Position numbers and translations under genes: made by a program
Assembly (NCBI RefSeq): GCF_024347335.1
Contig: NZ_AP025463.1
Span: forward strand, 2,914,001 to 2,978,000
DNA length: 64,000 bases
Source: Vibrio celticus
GTDB taxonomy: Bacteria; Pseudomonadota; Gammaproteobacteria; Enterobacterales; Vibrionaceae
Reading direction: 5' to 3'
The notes under the pieces: model-generated
The model's input: only the letters and a program-made list of their open reading frames with translations
The model's database searches: none
What the model was told of the DNA's origin: nothing
In this document: one piece after another, positions 26,599 through 35,108 of the stretch
Layout: each line of letters starts with the position of its first letter
Numbering within the stretch: the first letter of the stretch is position 1

Positions 26599-27651
26599 TT
26601 AGCTCGTTTTCTTATTGATGAACATAGCATCGCCGTAGCTGAAGAAACGGTATTCGCTCTTCACGGCGTGATCGTATGCGCCCATCACATTGTCGTAGCC
26701 AGCAAATGCACTCACCAACATAATCAGCGTTGATTCTGGCAAGTGAAAATTGGTAATCAAGCAATCCACCAACTGGTATTCATAGCCAGGGAAGATGAAG
26801 ATTTCTGTATCACCAAAGAAAGGAACGAGTTCGGTGCCTTTCTTCACTGCATCTTGCGCTGCACTTTCTAGTGAGCGTACTGATGTTGTACCAACAGCAA
26901 TAATACGGCCGCCACGAGCTTTTGCTGCAGCTACGGCGTCAACCACTTCTTGCGGCACTTCAACGTACTCAGCATGCATGTGGTGATCGTTAATATTATC
27001 AACTTTTACTGGCTGGAACGTACCAGCACCAACGTGAAGCGTTACGTAAGCAAACTCAACACCTTTTTCTTTCATGTCAGCCATTAGCTTGTCATCAAAG
27101 TGAAGGCCTGCTGTTGGCGCTGCAACCGCACCCGGCTTTTCATTATAGACAGTCTGGTAGCGCTCTTTATCTGCATCTTCATCAGGACGATCGATGTAAG
27201 GAGGCAGTGGCATGTGACCAACACTGTTAAGAATCTCTAAAACGCTTTGATCGGATGTGAAATGGATTTCGAATAACGCATCGTGACGCGCCACCATTTC
27301 AGCTTCATATTCATCGTTCTCACCAAGGAACAACTTAGTACCCGGCTTTGGTGATTTAGAACAACGAACATGCGCAAGAATGCTTTTCTCATCAAGCATA
27401 CGCTCAACCAGCACTTCAAGCTTACCGCCTGATGCCTTGCGACCAAATACACGAGCTGGAATCACTCGAGTGTTATTGAAAACAACAAGATCGCCTGGCT
27501 CAACCAAGTCTAAAACGTCTTTAAACGAACCATCAGCTAGGTTACCGCTGTTGCCATCTAATTTAAGCAGGCGGCTTGCTGTGCGCTCCTCTTGAGGGTA
27601 GCGAGCAATGAGTTCATCTGGTAGGTCAAAGTGAAAATCTGAAACTTGCAT
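26599..27651 (-). CDS. queA: S-adenosylmethionine:tRNA ribosyltransferase-isomerase QueA
   Basis: The 350-residue enzyme builds epoxyqueuosine from preQ1 on tRNA. It begins MQVSDFHFDLPDELIARYPQ and contains the signatures TAGLHFD and FNNTRVIPARVFG. It is followed at 190 bases by tgt, so the two queuosine genes are adjacent on the same strand. The start ATG at 27651 agrees with the family. Confidence 0.96.
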   Translation of the reverse strand: MQVSDFHFDLPDELIARYPQEERTASRLLKLDGNSGNLADGSFKDVLDLVEPGDLVVFNNTRVIPARVFGRKASGGKLEVLVERMLDEKSILAHVRCSKSPKPGTKLFLGENDEYEAEMVARHDALFEIHFTSDQSVLEILNSVGHMPLPPYIDRPDEDADKERYQTVYNEKPGAVAAPTAGLHFDDKLMADMKEKGVEFAYVTLHVGAGTFQPVKVDNINDHHMHAEYVEVPQEVVDAVAAAKARGGRIIAVGTTSVRSLESAAQDAVKKGTELVPFFGDTEIFIFPGYEYQLVDCLITNFHLPESTLIMLVSAFAGYDNVMGAYDHAVKSEYRFFSYGDAMFINKKTS

Positions 27652-27985
27652 TTGTCTAGTCTTGTCTTAGTTGATGAGATTTGTGCCGTTGACGAATCAT
27701 AAATCGTAGTTGCTGGATAATCGTTACGGTAAGTCAATCGTTACCAGAAACACATCGCAAACACGACTAAAAATTTCGCAGTGGGTTAGTATAGGCACAC
27801 GAGCCGCAATAGCAAGGTTTACAGCACTGGATTATTGTAAAGAGGCGTAAAATAATGCGACTGATTCACCTCCTCAAGCTAAAGAATTAGTTGCATAAAA
27901 CTCACCCAAGAATGCGTCAGATCTCAGTTATTTTTTGGATAAAAAACTATAGTAATAGCAACAAATAAAAAAGAAGGAGGTTCGT
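27652..27985. other. Divergent intergenic region between queA and the CBS gene
   Basis: These 334 AT-rich bases must hold the promoters of queA and of the CBS gene. No coding frame, RNA gene or clear palindrome was seen. The right end carries the strong AAGGAGG ribosome site of the CBS gene. Confidence 0.4.
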
Positions 27986-28432
27986 ATGATCAAGGTTGAA
28001 GATATGATGACTCGCAACCCTCATACCCTATTGCGCTCACACTCACTGGCCGATGCTAAGCACATGATGGAAGCACTTGATATCCGCCATATTCCGGTCG
28101 TCGATTCCGACAGGCAACTACTAGGTGTCGTCACACAACGAGACGTTCTAGCCGCTCAAGAATCCAGCCTACAAAACATCCCACAAGCTCAATCTTTTAC
28201 TCTTGCTACTCCCCTCAACGACATCATGCACAAAAGTGTTATGTCGGTAGAGCCACGTGCAGGATTAAAAGAATCGGCTATCTATATGCAGAAACATAAA
28301 GTGGGCTGTTTACCTGTCGTAGAAAACCACGAACTAGTAGGCATTATTACAGACAGCGATTTTGTCACGATAGCGATCAATTTGTTGGAGCTGCAAGAAG
28401 AAGTCGAGCCAGAAGAAGCGGAAGTAGAGTAA
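27986..28432 (+). CDS. Two-CBS-domain regulatory protein
   Basis: The 148-residue protein is almost entirely two CBS domains (about residues 5-60 and 75-135), with VEDMMTRNPHTL opening the first and MHKSVMSVEP the second. The domain ends HIPVVDSDRQLLGVVTQRDVL and GCLPVVENHELVGIITDSDF are typical ligand-binding halves. It ends in an acidic EEVEPEEAEVE tail. Such stand-alone pairs bind adenosine nucleotides and regulate partners; the partner is unknown. A strong AAGGAGG ribosome site precedes the ATG. Confidence 0.88.
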   Translation: MIKVEDMMTRNPHTLLRSHSLADAKHMMEALDIRHIPVVDSDRQLLGVVTQRDVLAAQESSLQNIPQAQSFTLATPLNDIMHKSVMSVEPRAGLKESAIYMQKHKVGCLPVVENHELVGIITDSDFVTIAINLLELQEEVEPEEAEVE

Positions 28433-28445
28433 CGCTCGGAAGTGA

Positions 28446-28475
28446 TATAAAGAAGAGCGGCCAATTCAGCCGCTC
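28446..28475 (-). terminator. Stem-loop after oxyR
   Basis: GAGCGGC and GCCGCTC pair around a 7-base loop. Only the minus strand has a T-rich tail (TTCTTTAT), so it probably serves oxyR, whose stop is 27 bases away. Confidence 0.6.
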
Positions 28476-28501
28476 AGAGGGATTGTTGTCGAAGCGAGTT
28501 A

Positions 28502-29407
28502 TTATAAAAGCTCAGACACCACATCCGCTAATTGATGGAATGTCTCACGACGCGAAGAGCTTGGTCGCCAGACAAGGCCAATATCTCGGTAGGCCTGTTG
28601 ACCAGGAGGATCGATCACAACGAGATTTTGGTTTTCCAATAAACCATGGTCGATCGCCATCTGAGGAATAAAGGTGGTTCCTAAGCCATTGGCGACCATT
28701 TGCACCAATGTGTGAAGGCTCGTCGCTGTGAACGGGTTTATCTTCTCTTTGTCCGTTAACTTACAAGCTGACACAGCATGCTCGGTTAAGCAATGCTCGT
28801 TCTCCAACAAAAATACAGATTCGTCTGGCAGGTCATCGTATTTAATCGGAACACGAATACCATCAGCTTGATTACGACTGATCACCATTCTAAACGGATC
28901 TTGCCCAACAACTTGGCTTTCCATATTGTCGATATCAACAGGCAAAGCCAGAATCAGCACATCTAAGTCTCCATGACGCAGCGCAGCCAATAGGTTGATT
29001 GTTGTATCCTCACGTAACAGCAAATTTAATTGTGGAAAGCGCTGGTTCGCTTCTTGTACCAAATCGCACAAAAGAAAAGGAGCAATAGTAGGGATACACC
29101 CAACTCGCAACTGCCCTTGCATCGCATCCCCGTTACATAGATTTCCAAGCTCTACGAGATCTTGTCCTTTCGCTAGTAGCTCTCGACCGTGCTTTACCAC
29201 CAGCTCACCGGCTTGCGTGAAAACCAGCGGGCTCTTTTTATCTTTCTTCTCATAAAGCGGGCAACCGATGAGTTCTTCCAGATTTTGAATGCCTTTACTT
29301 AGCGTAGATTGACTGACGAAGCAGCGATCTGCGGCATCACTGAAATGACGAGTTTCGTGAAGAGTAACAAGATAGTGAAGTTGCTTAAGACTTGGCCATT
29401 TATTCAT
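28502..29407 (-). CDS. oxyR: Peroxide-sensing LysR regulator, OxyR2-like
   Basis: The 301-residue LysR protein has a winged helix-turn-helix at about residues 5-62 and an effector domain with the redox cysteine pair C206 and C215 in EHCLTEHAVSAC. Hydrogen peroxide joins these cysteines in OxyR and turns on antioxidant genes. Residue 204 is glutamate; as recalled, V. vulnificus OxyR2 has Glu204 with C206/C215, whereas OxyR1 has Gly204, so this resembles the more peroxide-sensitive OxyR2. It is divergent from the peroxiredoxin gene, its likely target. Confidence 0.88.
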   Translation of the reverse strand: MNKWPSLKQLHYLVTLHETRHFSDAADRCFVSQSTLSKGIQNLEELIGCPLYEKKDKKSPLVFTQAGELVVKHGRELLAKGQDLVELGNLCNGDAMQGQLRVGCIPTIAPFLLCDLVQEANQRFPQLNLLLREDTTINLLAALRHGDLDVLILALPVDIDNMESQVVGQDPFRMVISRNQADGIRVPIKYDDLPDESVFLLENEHCLTEHAVSACKLTDKEKINPFTATSLHTLVQMVANGLGTTFIPQMAIDHGLLENQNLVVIDPPGQQAYRDIGLVWRPSSSRRETFHQLADVVSELL

Positions 29408-29526
29408 GAAATTACTTTGTAATATGAGTAGGATAAGTTACGTAAAGGTCATAAGACCTAAGGGCAGGACAAAGAATAAGCTTATCGCTTTTTTCGATTA
29501 ACTTAATCTATTTAATTCGCTTTTTT

Positions 29527-29549
29527 CTATAGTACCGATTGTACTATAG
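29527..29549. promoter_or_regulatory. Palindrome at the peroxiredoxin promoter, OxyR operator candidate
   Basis: CTATAGTAC at 29527-29535 and GTACTATAG at 29541-29549 are perfect mirror arms around CGATT. The right arm contains TACTAT, a good -10 box, while the -35 position (29519-29524, GCTTTT) is poor, as expected for an activated promoter. The ATAG/CTAT elements recall the OxyR motif. Assignment to OxyR is inference. Confidence 0.55.
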
Positions 29550-29617
29550 TTTGTCCCGTAGAAACGGAGCCCAAACAAAGATGTGTTGGGCCAACTAATT
29601 TTTTAGGAGATTCCAAA

Positions 29618-30226
29618 ATGGTACTAGTAGGTCGTCAAGCCCCTGACTTTACTGCAGCAGCTGTTCTAGGTAACGGTGAGATCGTTGATAACTTCAACTT
29701 CGCAGAATTCACTAAAGGTAAGAAAGCTGTAGTTTTCTTCTACCCACTAGACTTCACTTTCGTTTGTCCTTCAGAGCTAATCGCTTTCGACAACCGTCTT
29801 GAAGATTTCCAAGCTAAAGGCGTTGAAGTAATCGGTGTTTCTATCGATTCTCAATTCTCTCACAACGCATGGCGTAACACTGCTATCGCTGATGGCGGTA
29901 TCGGTCAAGTTAAATACCCTCTAGTTGCTGACGTTAAGCACGAGATCTGCAAAGCATACGATGTTGAGCACCCAGAAGCAGGCGTTGCTTTCCGTGGTTC
30001 TTTCCTAATTGACGCTGACGGTCTTGTACGTCACCAAGTAGTTAACGATCTTCCACTAGGTCGTAACATCGACGAAATGCTACGCATGGTAGACGCACTA
30101 AACTTCCACGAGAAGAACGGTGAAGTTTGTCCTGCACAATGGGAAGAAGGTAAATCAGGTATGGACGCATCTCCAAAAGGTGTTGCAGCATTCCTATCTG
30201 AGCACGCTGACGACCTAAGCAAGTAA
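29618..30226 (+). CDS. Typical 2-Cys peroxiredoxin (AhpC/Prx1 family)
   Basis: The 202-residue peroxidase has the peroxidatic cysteine C50 in DFTFVCPSELIAF and the resolving cysteine C171 in GEVCPAQW, as in Prx1-type enzymes that reduce hydrogen peroxide and alkyl peroxides. A GGIG motif is at about 93-96. No ahpF follows, so it probably uses thioredoxin or an unlinked reductase. It is expressed from the palindromic promoter shared with oxyR and has a clear AGGAG ribosome site and terminator. Codons are strongly biased to preferred ones, suggesting high expression. Confidence 0.94.
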   Translation: MVLVGRQAPDFTAAAVLGNGEIVDNFNFAEFTKGKKAVVFFYPLDFTFVCPSELIAFDNRLEDFQAKGVEVIGVSIDSQFSHNAWRNTAIADGGIGQVKYPLVADVKHEICKAYDVEHPEAGVAFRGSFLIDADGLVRHQVVNDLPLGRNIDEMLRMVDALNFHEKNGEVCPAQWEEGKSGMDASPKGVAAFLSEHADDLSK

Positions 30227-30346
30227 TTACCTCTTAAGCCCGAACTCAACGCGGGTTAATGGTTGGAAGACTCTCTATAAAGAGACATAAAGCATAAGCT
30301 AATAGCGCAAAGCGCACCGCCAATCAGTTAAGAAGTAAAGTCCTAT

Positions 30347-30379
30347 TAAAAGCCCGACGTTAACGCTTCGGGCTTTTTG
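30347..30379 (+). terminator. Rho-independent terminator after the peroxiredoxin gene
   Basis: AAAAGCCCGA and TCGGGCTTTT form a 10-pair stem and the T-run continues past it. It lies 121 bases after the stop, so the transcript has a long 3' UTR. Confidence 0.85.
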
Positions 30380-30537
30380 TTTTCTCACTAGCCTTCACCG
30401 TAAGCTGTCTCTTGTGATACATAATTGAGGTAGCTCTAAACCCAAACTTTACCCCTATTTTCCTCTAGTACTGCCTATTCATGTCCGTATCTAGATTGCT
30501 ATTATTTCATCAGTATCTTTTTGAACGGATAAACACG

Positions 30538-31281
30538 ATGAACACCGAAATTGAAGTCTGTATCGATAACTTAGAATCTCTTCATAACGCACTATCTGGT
30601 GGCGCGAATCGAATTGAGCTTTGCTCTTCATTGGCACTTGGCGGATTAACTCCAAGCTTCGGAATGATGAAGCAAGCGGCAAGAATTTCGTCGGTTCCGG
30701 TCTACGCTATGATACGCCCAAGACAAGGCGACTTCATTTTCGATGATGACGATATGCTCTGTATGCTTGAAGATATTGAAGCTTGTGCAAATGCAGGATT
30801 GGATGGGGTCGTACTTGGTGTGTTAGCGCCTAACGGAAGTATCGATATGCCAAAAATGCAACAACTGGCTGACAAAGCGCACTCGTTAAAGCTTGGGATT
30901 ACCTTCCACAGAGCCATCGATCAAAGCTCTGATTACCAAGCAGCATTAGAGCAGGTGATTACATTTGGATGCGAAAGAGTCCTGACATCAGGGCTTGCTG
31001 TGAATGCCGAACAAGGCATCGATGTATTAGCAGCAATGGTCAAACAAGCCGATGGACGAATTGATATCATGGCGGGGGCAGGCGTTAACGCTGCGAATGC
31101 CAAAATGATTCAAAGCGCTACCCAAGTACCTGCACTTCACCTTTCAGGTAAATCAACAAGACCGAGCCTAATGGAAAATAACTCGAGTGCTCAAATGGGC
31201 AGTGATGATATTGATGATTATCAGATCCCAGTGACAGATACGAGTAAGATATCTGATGTGAGAACCGCCCTTATCGCCTAG
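30538..31281 (+). CDS. cutC: CutC family protein
   Basis: The TIM-barrel protein of 247 residues matches E. coli CutC in length when started at the ATG at 30538 (MNTEIEVCIDNLESLHNALSGGANRIELCSSL). The motifs ARISSVPVYAMIRPRQGDF and ITFHRAID are typical. CutC was linked to copper tolerance, but its biochemical activity is unsettled. An in-frame ATG 19 codons upstream adds residues without family support. Confidence 0.92.
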   Translation: MNTEIEVCIDNLESLHNALSGGANRIELCSSLALGGLTPSFGMMKQAARISSVPVYAMIRPRQGDFIFDDDDMLCMLEDIEACANAGLDGVVLGVLAPNGSIDMPKMQQLADKAHSLKLGITFHRAIDQSSDYQAALEQVITFGCERVLTSGLAVNAEQGIDVLAAMVKQADGRIDIMAGAGVNAANAKMIQSATQVPALHLSGKSTRPSLMENNSSAQMGSDDIDDYQIPVTDTSKISDVRTALIA

Positions 31282-31375
31282 GGGGTAGCCACTAACATAA
31301 ATCCAGAGAACCTCGCTGACTAATCTAACTGACGTATATTAGATTTAATAGCGCAGATAACTTTCATGGATAGAT

Positions 31376-31516
31376 ATGGCTAAAGACTTATTCAGCTCTC
31401 TTGATTTAAACCTGTTACGAACCAAAACTTGTTTGGAAGAAACCAAATCCACGGCTTTCAAGCTGAGATTGGTGTGGCAAGTTATGACGGTACAAAAACT
31501 CGCTCAGGCGAAGTAG
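31376..31516 (+). pseudogene. 5' remnant of a LysR-type regulator gene
   Basis: An ATG at 31376 opens MAKDLFSSLDLNLLRT, which is the characteristic first 16 residues of many Vibrio LysR regulators (normally continued by a helix-turn-helix). After about base 31420 the frame leaves the family and stops at 31514-31516. The following DNA instead encodes, in another frame, the end of an outer-membrane protein. This looks like a deletion that joined two genes. Confidence 0.5.
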
Positions 31517-31686
31517 AAGAGAAAACAACACATGGTATAAGCCTAGGCGGTGCCTACGTTTATCAAGCGACACCCATGCTTGGATTACGTGCTGGTGTTG
31601 ATATGAATATTTTTGATCACAATAAAACCTTTGTGCCTTACGACACAACGGTCAATTTCAATCTTGGTGCCATTATAAGCTTCTAA
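31420..31686 (+). pseudogene. 3' remnant of an outer-membrane beta-barrel protein gene
   Basis: From about 31420 the reading frame encodes 88 residues of alternating hydrophobic and polar beta-strands, such as ISLGGAYVYQATPMLGLRAG, ending NLGAIISF with a terminal phenylalanine. That is the signature of a C-terminal beta-barrel strand recognised by the BAM complex. There is no plausible start or signal peptide; an in-frame stop lies at 31402. The family is not identified (porin-like or MetA-type transporter are possibilities). Confidence 0.5.
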
Positions 31687-31695
31687 AGATAAGCT

Positions 31696-32394
31696 CTATT
31701 TGAGTGCGTCATCAAGGCTTTGATCGCCTAGGTGGCGTACATCTTTACCCTTCACAAAGTAAATAATGTATTCGCAGATATTTTGGCAGCGGTCTCCCAC
31801 TCGCTCAATCGCACGCGCTGACCACATCACCTGCAAAATATTAGGGATGTTCTTAGGGTCTTCCATCATATACGTCATTAACTGACGAATAACAGCCTCG
31901 TACTCCGCATCCAACTTGTCATCAAGTTTGTGAACTTCTGCTGCCGCATCTACATCCATACGAGCAAAAGCATCTAATACTTGGTGAAGCATGGTGATAG
32001 CCTGACGGCAAAGAGGCTCTAACGAAACGTGGAATTTCTGCTCTTTGGTTGAAGGGATCTCAATAGCACCTTGCGCAATTTTAGAGGCAACATCGCCAAT
32101 ACGTTCTAAGTCGGTAATCGTTTTGATGATCGCCATAATCAAACGCAGATCTTTTGCGGTCGGCTGACGCTTTGCAATGATTCGAGTACAGGCCTCATCA
32201 ATCGACACTTCCATCGCATTCACTTTATGGTCATCACGAATCACTTTTTTAGCCAGTTCAACATCGTCTTTATGAAGCGCCTGCATTGCAAACGAGAGTT
32301 GCTGCTCCACTAACCCGCCCATGGTCAATACATGAGTACGGATCGATTCTAACTCGACATTGAATTGCCCTGAAATGTGGCGACCGAAATGCAT
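31696..32394 (-). CDS. phoU: Phosphate signalling regulator PhoU
   Basis: The 232-residue protein consists of two three-helix PhoU repeats with the metal-binding E/DxxxD motifs (for example TITDLERIGDVASKIA and ARAIERVGDRCQNICEYI). It links the Pst transporter to PhoR and limits the Pho response and phosphate uptake. The ATG at 32394 has AAAGGAG 5 bases upstream; the frame is open 21 codons further but unconserved. It closes the pstCAB-phoU operon. Confidence 0.95.
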   Translation of the reverse strand: MHFGRHISGQFNVELESIRTHVLTMGGLVEQQLSFAMQALHKDDVELAKKVIRDDHKVNAMEVSIDEACTRIIAKRQPTAKDLRLIMAIIKTITDLERIGDVASKIAQGAIEIPSTKEQKFHVSLEPLCRQAITMLHQVLDAFARMDVDAAAEVHKLDDKLDAEYEAVIRQLMTYMMEDPKNIPNILQVMWSARAIERVGDRCQNICEYIIYFVKGKDVRHLGDQSLDDALK

Positions 32395-32468
32395 ACTTGC
32401 TCCTTTAAAGAAATGAAGAAAGCCATTTTTGTAGAGTGACTTAGCTCTATATGACACCTTTGCAGAGG

Positions 32469-33287
32469 TTAACCATATCTACCAGTAATGTAGTCTTCTG
32501 TCTGGTTTTTCAATGGAGACGTAAAAATTGAGTCCGTATCTGAGTACTCGATCAATTTTCCCATATGAATAAAGGCAGTATGGTCACTCACGCGAGCTGC
32601 CTGCTGCATGTTATGAGTAACAATCACCACTGTGTATTGGGTTTTGAGATCGTTGATCAACTCTTCAATCGTCAAAGTAGAAATAGGATCCAGTGCCGAT
32701 GTCGGCTCATCTAACAACAGCACTTCAGGTTCAATCGCAACCGCACGAGCGATAACCAAACGCTGCTGTTGACCACCCGATAAACCAAAGGCGTTCTCAT
32801 GCAAACGGTCTTTCACTTCATCCCATAATGCAGCAGCACGCAGAGAGCGCTCAACCGCATCATCAAGGTCTCGACTGTTACTCACGCCTTGTAGCCTCAA
32901 ACCATAAACCACATTCTCATAGATAGATTTAGGAAAAGGGTTCGGTCGCTGGAATACCATGCCGACACGGCGTCTTAAAGTCGCGACATCCACCTTAGGG
33001 TGATACACATTCTTGCCATGAAGCTTCACTTTCCCGGAAACCTTACAGCCTTCAACAAGATCATTCATGCGATTAATGCAGCGCAGAAGAGTCGACTTAC
33101 CACACCCTGATGGGCCGATAAACGCGGTCACCTGCCCCTTAGGGATCTGCATTGAAATATCATCGAGTGCTTGGCTCTCTTTATAATAAAGATTCAGCCC
33201 TTCAATCGAGATAGCGATTTGCTCATCCTTCAGGTTGTGTACATCAAGTGGTGCTTGGTAACCCAAGGTTTCATTAATCGAGAACAT
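32469..33287 (-). CDS. pstB: Phosphate ABC transporter ATPase PstB
   Basis: The 272-residue ATPase has Walker A GPSGCGKST, signature LSGGQQQRL, Walker B EVLLLDEPTSALD and the switch histidine in VTHNMQQA. It energises phosphate import through PstCA and senses flux for PhoR. It starts right after the pstA stop codon (TAG at 33288-33290), pointing to translational coupling. Confidence 0.97.
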   Translation of the reverse strand: MFSINETLGYQAPLDVHNLKDEQIAISIEGLNLYYKESQALDDISMQIPKGQVTAFIGPSGCGKSTLLRCINRMNDLVEGCKVSGKVKLHGKNVYHPKVDVATLRRRVGMVFQRPNPFPKSIYENVVYGLRLQGVSNSRDLDDAVERSLRAAALWDEVKDRLHENAFGLSGGQQQRLVIARAVAIEPEVLLLDEPTSALDPISTLTIEELINDLKTQYTVVIVTHNMQQAARVSDHTAFIHMGKLIEYSDTDSIFTSPLKNQTEDYITGRYG

Positions 33288-35000
33288 CTAATCTTGTCCT
33301 AAGGTTCGGTATTTTTCACGCAAGTTATTACGGATATTGATAGCGGTTAAGTTCAACCCAACAATCACCGTAACCAGTAAAAATGAAGTCGCATACACTA
33401 AAGGTCGTGCTGCTTCAATATTAGAAGTTTGAAAACCAACATCATAGATATGGAAGCCTAAATGCATGAACTTTCTGTCTAAGTGTAGATACGGGAACTG
33501 ACCATCGACTGGCAAGCTGGATGCTAATTTCACAACGCCCACCAGCATGAGTGGAGCAACTTCCCCCGCGGCTCTCGCGATTGCCAAAATTAAACCAGTG
33601 ATAATCGCTGGGCTTGCCATCGGTAAAACGATGCGCCAAAGCGTCTCAAATTGAGTCGCACCAAGCGCTAATGAACCGTGCCTCACTGCACTAGGAATGC
33701 GCGTTAAGCCCTCTTCAGTAGTTACGATAACCACTGGAAGCGTCAATACCGCTAAGGTTAGTGCTGACCAAAGTAGACCCGGTGTGCCAAATGTCGGAGC
33801 GGGTAATCGCTCTGCATAAAACAACGTATCAATCGAGCCACCAATGGTATAAACGAAAAAGCCTAAACCAAAAACGCCATACACAATCGACGGTACACCG
33901 GCTAGGTTGATAACAGCAATACGAATCAAACGTGTTAGTGCGTTGTTTTTTGCGTACTCATGAAGATATATCGCAGCGACCACGCCAAGAGGCATCACGA
34001 CGATCGACATGAGAATAACCAACAGAACAGTGCCGAAGATCGCAGGAAACACACCGCCTTCAGAGTTTGAGTCTCGAGGGTTCTCTGATAAGAACTTCCA
34101 AACTTGTTTGCCCCAATGCCCAACCTTTTCTAGGTAAGACATATTATTTGGGTACCAATAATCCAGAATGTGACTGAGCGAAATCTCGACCAGCTCGCCT
34201 GTCATATCCTCAACCAGCAAGCTTTCGACATTAAGCTGCGTTCTAAGGTGCTCAAGCTTAACTTCGGCTTCACCTAACTGGCGGTTTAATTCCAGTTTAG
34301 TTTGAGTATAGGTTGTAAGGTATTCATCGCTCACTGATTCATTGAGTTCAAGCTTACGCTTTTCTAAGCGCAGGTTTTCCAATTGCCAGCTGATATTGCG
34401 AATTTCTTGGTTCACAACACGCGACGTTTCTTTACGTAATGTATCAGCGAACGCCAAACCTTGTGAGAGCTTTTGGTCTATGTTCGAGTCAAAAGTGCCA
34501 GAAGCAGTTTTAAAACCCACCGGCTTACCAAAGAAATAGCCACCTCGACTTCGTTCAATCACAACCCAATCAAGCGGGGTGGTTGGTTCACGTAAGTTAA
34601 CATCCAGTATGGAAACAAAGTCCGCAGGGTACAGCTCTCTGTTGGCAACTTTAATGCTTAAGCGCTGTATTAGCCCAGTAGACAAATTTTGAGGTGACAA
34701 GAGATCATGGACTTGTGGAACTTGCTCTATCGGGATGTATTTTCGTTCATATAACTGACCAACCAATACATCTTGTTTTGATACGGTTTCGTCAAGATCG
34801 ACCACTAGCGATAAGTCTTTGGAGTCAACTTGCCATTGATACAAAGGTGCGGGCCAAAAATAGGTTAAGCCCTTCCAACCAATCAGCAGCATTAGGCCAA
34901 GAACAGAAAGCATACTGATGCTCACCGCCCCGCCCGTAAGCCAGATCCACGGAGAGCCCGATTTAACCCAAGATAATAATGACTTCAGTTTATTCATCAT
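33288..35000 (-). CDS. pstA: Phosphate ABC transporter permease PstA, long form
   Basis: The protein is about 570 residues, roughly twice E. coli PstA (about 296). The C-terminal 250 residues hold the permease domain with the EAA-type motif SLALGATQFETLWRIVLPMASPAIITG. Ahead of it are a membrane span near the N-terminus and a large periplasmic insert with a coiled-coil-like stretch rich in E, L, K and R. The ATG at 35000 has AAGG 6 bases upstream. Long PstA/PstC pairs are known in Vibrio and Shewanella; the extra domain has no assigned function. Confidence 0.93.
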   Translation of the reverse strand: MMNKLKSLLSWVKSGSPWIWLTGGAVSISMLSVLGLMLLIGWKGLTYFWPAPLYQWQVDSKDLSLVVDLDETVSKQDVLVGQLYERKYIPIEQVPQVHDLLSPQNLSTGLIQRLSIKVANRELYPADFVSILDVNLREPTTPLDWVVIERSRGGYFFGKPVGFKTASGTFDSNIDQKLSQGLAFADTLRKETSRVVNQEIRNISWQLENLRLEKRKLELNESVSDEYLTTYTQTKLELNRQLGEAEVKLEHLRTQLNVESLLVEDMTGELVEISLSHILDYWYPNNMSYLEKVGHWGKQVWKFLSENPRDSNSEGGVFPAIFGTVLLVILMSIVVMPLGVVAAIYLHEYAKNNALTRLIRIAVINLAGVPSIVYGVFGLGFFVYTIGGSIDTLFYAERLPAPTFGTPGLLWSALTLAVLTLPVVIVTTEEGLTRIPSAVRHGSLALGATQFETLWRIVLPMASPAIITGLILAIARAAGEVAPLMLVGVVKLASSLPVDGQFPYLHLDRKFMHLGFHIYDVGFQTSNIEAARPLVYATSFLLVTVIVGLNLTAINIRNNLREKYRTLGQD

Positions 35001-35108
35001 GATCGACCTTGCTCTTGGCGTGCTGAAATCAAGGAGCAGCAAAGATCACGGGACACGCTAGTCAAGCGACTAAAAGCCATTGATACACATTGAGGTAAAC
35101 CTTGAAAA

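Noticed and set aside
30481..30537. Upstream in-frame ATG for cutC
   Set aside because: The extra 19 residues do not match the family, and the ATG at 30538 gives the usual length.
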